NCBI GenBank assembly: GCA_039024435.1 | Contig: JBCCQH010000171.1 | Span: 1-9,318 of the forward strand | Origin: JBCCQH01 sp039024435 | GTDB taxonomy: Bacteria > Bacteroidota > Bacteroidia > J057 > JADKCL01 | DNA: 9,318 nucleotides | Direction of reading: 5' to 3' | Shown: positions 8,601-9,318 of the stretch, in pieces | How positions within the stretch are numbered: position 1 is the stretch's first letter | Layout: the number at the start of each line of letters is the position of its first letter | Position numbers and translations under genes: made by a program | The notes under the pieces: generated by a model | Told to the model about the DNA's origin: nothing | What the model saw: only the letters and a program-made list of their open reading frames with translations | Databases searched by the model: none

Positions 8601-8746
8601 TGTTGCAGGAAGCCTTCCCCTGGACCTTCTACACCATCAAGATGGCGAACAAGTTGCCCCCATCGGTCGCGGAAAGCCTCAAACGGGATTCCCCGGATGA
8701 TGCGGGCAGTGAACCGGACAACAAGCGGCCCCGGACGGGCAGTTGA
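2645..8746 (+). CDS. giant (2033 aa) eCIS-associated-type protein, candidate effector with duplicated C-terminal module
   Basis: No named gene is recognised, and there is no signal peptide. Residues 1-195 are Pro/Gly/Ser/Asn-rich and disordered, with a basic patch RARRRKVR at 58-65. An isolated hydrophobic segment lies at about 203-226. Residues 370-690 are charged and helical. Residues 689-1100 form a hydrophobic helical core: KNPLKILAMQLL, DPIGFAR (744-750), MGWFFGQ (776-782), GPAGLW (845-850), a helical block from about 982 to 1026 ending AAGNVDGA, then LVLDFLTTVGL. From memory this matches the core of giant proteins encoded in eCIS loci, often with DUF4157. A KKKKNRK linker (1103-1109) leads to a C-terminal half with no family I can name, carrying an internal duplication (1280-1319, 1770-1809). 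No HExxH motif occurs, and only two cysteines (616, 1561). The C-terminus ends in a bipartite NLS-like KR-x12-KRPR. The start could be M1 or M5; neither has a good ribosome binding site. Function is unproven; an eCIS cargo or toxin is the leading inference. Confidence 0.85.
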   Translation: MSRTMENQPSSAEHTPAQPEGLGNAFGEHPLAQGGFAGSGEAPSLPPPDFSMFGGASRARRRKVRNQPPETQNRAQEASGGAENDAGSTPPRRQHPGSPANSQDEGSGSWNEAGEFIPDPPSGGGNRGNNVRNNPPPPDTEAGYSEGGDYHGSSQPNDRSGQTAYSSASNTGNPQPPTADAVPLSEISEDDFFAGHQIPKKTIRTIGQTFWILNIIKIGQLNQLAANQSHTVSADDKTTESEAAAVAPEGETESREARMVVNSLHEEEETQVDTSSSKTNYKNELNSAPTDPGKLRNYINQGKMEPLKRKATSDVYSGQTETESTYGAISNLPGTLQDLDHDDLPTQHEAALPTDPLKLGQNLLNAPDEAHTDFSGIMDALNEQLHGSEVMEGEMTLEEALESDTSAFALHAGEQYQALKEGIETNNLDGISSKVEEVSGPMVTNLDTAESTRKGTMESYRTPNLDESRRKQVKGKETFETAREALAKKLNGHYLFAKGKVEGMLTDLRGWLDGTKIKAGDAGLSVPDYLAGETGTHGLQTAHGLENELNLAVELFYADSDYEYDKLLDSSVDGGAGGAWDYSPSANDYAYAPFRTRVDAIIDKYSGYIDSTVEDCHKAIDDAQLLIERDYNAHVEANGPLSTEVKESIMPPLGQLRSDVNDERNRLEQDMAQEKKGAIDEVQEYIDSFKNPLKILAMQLLNILLEAGEAALRFLLRMFGVSNPDAFIAELVRIAGIIGDILKDPIGFARYFVLTIEAAFKDYFNNIDQYIQEIVMGWFFGQPDLEFPSDFKPESWLNFIMQQLLADGNSGDGGLSAEGVAGYLDAGLALPGGMVLDLNVLVTEGPAGLWESMKGQLVNLTPIPTEVSGPGTGNEGTEGAEEVEMATSPEEILAEVSSMDWETLLQEADGLLGTDITGDLDNARYIFDQLVAGNIPGLIDDLKQHVEADVLDIQTWLRDGLIDWVVQDLVPKLLEKVATIFVPGGNLKTAIKVIFDGVMWIIENREQIWSVIETIFGTLPMIAAGNVDGAKANIISGFNAAATLVLDFLTTVGLNASPSSQFGKMIDKLKDKVGKGFDGLMKKIQDAVERFVEQMQKVLGQPKKKKNRKPGTEEEAEREKDYKGENIPSEDRIGGKINDLKGRIDTRIDTELDEHGTGQFTPPNYGSSYANRVKTYQVMQGLLELYKKYGDAAQTEEERRQGAQTLANQIRTTHKVFRTITVVEGEGARKPTYEVPEGVAHWSWEWTASEPKSAAGDISLTSGDDELFNRWYTDKGGNSLAVQLFLGAGSTIDEIQIAGRPARTFSDSMGDHTTAFIVHVEGIKQKLLTKTTKAGVDEMVALADSLTTLPGYQLVGNLTGKHKTRFDKAYGELEKLKAVKTADDNVNEQTAHLQAMIRLYLEVRELLPLSTFDIRKKSAMGGKGHGESSAVPILRDYGKPNGPGEEDVKLAIQKLFDMNSSAAVLVESNVNLLKQMGPGTVGSNNQPVRGSREMFKQVWSQHLKSIAISFPAVKPIAESEEMVNYFGAMEPANGAGGNETLEEDPILKAYTVDLRWAAHDCHAKLTGDLTSKKNELFSAIAARGLHRGKYDPSIGDKYARMQQFIANMKGETGVVVLRSIFNPIIPDTIALLKKVENLENIVARLVDDELPSLYATDSSGSIPEIELSPYKLGFHKILKRQFEIMEWSIFDHLAGDEMDNSEFSAGIPEAAGARPSRGKSAYNEQKEAYEAEYTMNADAPRKAFKYREPNPNLDAEEIKRQKVATARNNLGIQIELDSSGKITKMISDGRSMSPFKGTMGAHTIAWTMHLNHVRSLIIGKNINAAIGVISGDFYEFVTDLKAEQKGLNTENDPDNVSGALWDRIGDMQKVAKKKKDDAKNLAFLQEFIANLLAYTNFIKDITRESVNVDGKSEGNANRDLQKHEQLMWAKLGAAKSVDESRINQTLTDYYSKPGNNLDQDADELVRYVRLLQDRATAKLIVVQYQMLQEAFPWTFYTIKMANKLPPSVAESLKRDSPDDAGSEPDNKRPRTGS
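6482..6601 (+). repeat. protein-level internal repeat, copy 1 (residues 1280-1319)
   Basis: Copy 1 starts LAVQLFL and ends with the motif R(x4)F(x3)MGDHTTAF(x2)H, with R1300, F1305, M1309, G1310, H1312, T1313, A1315 and H1319. It aligns without gaps to residues 1770-1809, and 13 of 40 positions are identical. About 90 residues later a helix ends in LLPLSTF (1406-1412), followed by GHGES (1424-1428). The similarity is at protein level only; the DNA copies have diverged, so the duplication is old. Confidence 0.75.
7952..8071 (+). repeat. protein-level internal repeat, copy 2 (residues 1770-1809)
   Basis: Copy 2 starts LGIQIEL and ends with R(x4)F(x3)MGAHTIAW(x2)H, with R1790, F1795, M1799, G1800, H1802, T1803, A1805 and H1809. 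These are the same spacings as copy 1, offset by exactly 490 residues. It is likewise followed, after a longer insertion, by a helix ending EAFPWTF (1989-1995), but the GHGES motif seen after copy 1 is missing. Confidence 0.75.
8681..8734 (+). other. bipartite NLS-like sequence at the C-terminus of the giant protein (residues 2013-2030)
   Basis: Within the last 21 residues, Lys2013-Arg2014 are followed by 12 mostly acidic or small residues and then KRPR (2027-2030). This fits the classical bipartite nuclear-localisation consensus of two basic residues, a 10-12 residue spacer, and at least three basic residues in five. The tail is Pro/Asp/Ser/Gly-rich and probably exposed. Short basic matches occur by chance in bacterial proteins, so a functional reading is inference. 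Confidence 0.4.
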
Positions 8747-8774
8747 TGGACCGGCTGGCGGAAGCCATATCGGT

Positions 8775-8812
8775 GCGGGGCGACCATTCGCGGGGGTGGA
8801 AGGTCGCCCCGC
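8775..8812 (+). terminator. 11-bp perfect hairpin after the giant gene
   Basis: GCGGGGCGACC (8775-8785) is exactly complementary to GGTCGCCCCGC (8802-8812), with a 16-base loop. It starts 29 bases after the stop codon. The stem is very GC-rich and well placed to end the 6.1-kb transcript or protect its 3' end. A T tract does not follow (GGTTGGGG), so it is not a classical intrinsic terminator. Confidence 0.55.
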
Positions 8813-8833
8813 GGTTGGGGACTGGGTGAGGGA

Positions 8834-8845
8834 AACGGCGCCGTT
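8834..8845. repeat. 12-bp perfect palindrome AACGGCGCCGTT
   Basis: The sequence equals its own reverse complement, with no loop, which is the form of a dimeric regulator site. It sits 21 bases after the terminator-like hairpin. No gene immediately downstream gives it an obvious target, so the role is unknown and chance is possible. Confidence 0.35.
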
Positions 8846-8861
8846 GACTAACTTTGCGTTG

Positions 8862-8878
8862 TGACCGGTGCCCGGTCA
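8862..8878. repeat. 7-bp inverted repeat with 3-base loop
   Basis: TGACCGG (8862-8868) and CCGGTCA (8872-8878) pair perfectly around TGC. It could be a second small hairpin in the 3' region of the giant gene or a binding site. No T run follows. Confidence 0.35.
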
Positions 8879-9034
8879 TCCCGTGCGGTTGCTTTTGCAT
8901 TGTCAACCCATCTTTACCGAGGTGCAAAGAAAGGTCGCCTGGCTACGAGGCTTGCGGTTAAGGGCCGAGCGATGGTGGCGCAAAAAAGCTACTGCCCTTG
9001 GGAGGCCCCCTCACAATCGAGGTAGTTGACGTCG

Positions 9035-9187
9035 ATGGACCTTTTGATCGCAATGACCACATCGGAAAATTCAATTGGCAAGCCCCCTGCACTCCAAAAA
9101 GAAAATATGCTTGTCCGGAACTTTGCCACGGCTTTTGCCACGGCTTTTGCCACGGCTTTTGACACGATATGTCAATCGGCGGGTTGA
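9035..9187 (+). CDS. doubtful 50-residue hypothetical ORF with AFAT repeats
   Basis: An ATG at 9035, preceded 11 bases upstream by GAGGT (9019-9023), opens a 50-codon frame to TGA at 9185-9187. The protein begins MDLLIAMTTSENS and ends with three tandem ATAF units, then DTICQSAG. The repeat is produced by the 12-bp DNA tandem repeat, which keeps frame because 12 is divisible by three. No family is recognised. In-frame ATGs at 9053 and 9107 are alternatives. It may be a chance ORF, the remnant of a gene cut by the insertion sequence, or part of the element's non-coding end. Confidence 0.2.
   Translation: MDLLIAMTTSENSIGKPPALQKENMLVRNFATAFATAFATAFDTICQSAG
9122..9165 (+). repeat. 12-bp tandem repeat (GCCACGGCTTTT, 3 full copies plus flanks)
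   Basis: Three exact copies of GCCACGGCTTTT run from 9125 to 9160. A partial unit (TTT, 9122-9124) precedes them, and a one-mismatch partial unit (GACAC, 9161-9165) follows. Exact identity suggests recent slippage expansion. It lies about 55 bases before the transposase start. Confidence 0.9.
9159..9175. repeat. 6-bp inverted repeat TTGACA-N5-TGTCAA
   Basis: TTGACA (9159-9164) and TGTCAA (9170-9175) are perfect complements around CGATA, overlapping the end of the tandem repeat. The left arm equals the consensus -35 hexamer, but no -10 lies at the right distance (9182-9187 is GGTTGA), so promoter function is doubtful. It may be an operator-like site or chance. Confidence 0.3.
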
Positions 9188-9214
9188 GATTGCGGCCAAA
9201 GCTCGAATCTGCCC

Positions 9215-9318
9215 ATGAATCTATTCAACTTTATCGCCCAATTTCCCGACGAACAATCCTGCCGAACCCACTTCGGCGACTTGCGCAAGCAAAAAGGCGT
9301 CGTCTGCAAACGTTGCCA
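9215..9318 (+). CDS. IS1595-family-type transposase (partial, N-terminal 34 residues)
   Basis: An ATG at 9215 opens a frame that continues past the window end. The visible residues include FPDEQSCRTHFGDLRKQKG and then VVCKRC. The [FP]-DE-x2-C-R start followed about 15 residues later by VCxxC is the N-terminal helix and first half of the zinc ribbon found at the start of IS1595-type (DDE/DDN superfamily) transposases. The second zinc-ribbon pair and the catalytic domain are outside the window, so intactness cannot be judged. No clear ribosome binding site is seen upstream. The gene points away from the giant gene. Confidence 0.75.
   Translation, partial: MNLFNFIAQFPDEQSCRTHFGDLRKQKGVVCKRC
9215..9318 (+). 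mobile_element. left part of an IS1595-type insertion sequence (minimum extent)
   Basis: The call rests only on the transposase start. The true left end, with its terminal inverted repeat and 8-bp target duplication, should lie upstream of 9215 but cannot be fixed without the other end. The element marks the region downstream of the giant gene as a site of insertion. Confidence 0.55.

Larger units (their letters stand above)
8747..9214. other. intergenic region between the giant gene and the transposase
   Basis: These 468 bases contain no recognisable gene. The first 130 hold three dyads (8775-8812, 8834-8845, 8862-8878). About 8880-9030 shows nothing I can interpret. The last part holds a doubtful 50-codon ORF, a 12-bp tandem repeat and a short dyad. 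The left end of the insertion sequence should fall somewhere before 9215, but its terminal repeat cannot be identified with only one end present. Confidence 0.6.

Noticed and set aside
2645..8746. DUF4157-type HExxH metalloprotease domain in the giant protein
   Set aside because: I searched every His-Glu in the translation (HEEEE, HEAAL, HEQLM) and none completes HExxH.
8746..8829. 27-codon ORF overlapping the giant gene's stop as TGATG
   Set aside because: Its sequence is mainly the GC-rich hairpin, and no motif or length supports a real product.
1..9318. CRISPR array, tRNA or rRNA genes
   Set aside because: No regularly spaced repeats with unique spacers and no cloverleaf or rRNA-like segments were seen. 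The only tandem repeat is the 12-bp array at 9122-9165, which has no spacers.

Overview
The window is bacterial chromosomal DNA with a high-to-moderate GC content by eye. No start shows a strong Shine-Dalgarno sequence. From memory, the transposase N-terminus and the flavin-monooxygenase most resemble proteins of Bacteroidota. That assignment is an inference and low confidence.

The left part (1-2212) is a minus-strand gene group, read right to left: a flavin-containing monooxygenase (881-2212), an alpha/beta hydrolase whose GTG start overlaps the monooxygenase stop in a GTGA junction (144-884), and the first 24 codons of a TM2-domain membrane protein (1-74), which runs off the window. The first two are probably translationally coupled and may act in sequence on one small molecule, with oxygenation followed by ester or lactone hydrolysis.

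A 432-base divergent intergenic region (2213-2644) contains a 9-bp inverted repeat followed by a short T run, and a weak candidate promoter facing right.

The centre (2645-8746) is one plus-strand gene for a 2033-residue protein. It has a disordered Pro/Gly/Ser/Asn-rich N-terminus, a long charged helical stretch, and a hydrophobic helical core with motifs such as DPIGFAR, MGWFFGQ, GPAGLW, and an ENREQIW/AAGNVDGA block. From memory, this core resembles the giant, DUF4157-type proteins found in extracellular contractile injection system (eCIS) loci. There is no HExxH metalloprotease motif. The C-terminal ~900 residues contain an internal duplication not explained by any family I can name (residues 1280-1319 and 1770-1809, 13 of 40 identical with no gap). 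The extreme C-terminus matches the bipartite nuclear-localisation consensus (KR, 12 residues, KRPR). No eCIS structural genes are visible, so within this window the protein is an orphan candidate effector.

The right end (8747-9318) is mostly non-coding. It has three closely spaced dyads, the first a probable transcription-end hairpin. A doubtful 50-codon ORF follows, carrying three copies of a 12-bp tandem repeat, and then the first 34 codons of an IS1595-type transposase that runs off the window. A mobile element therefore begins just downstream of the giant gene.
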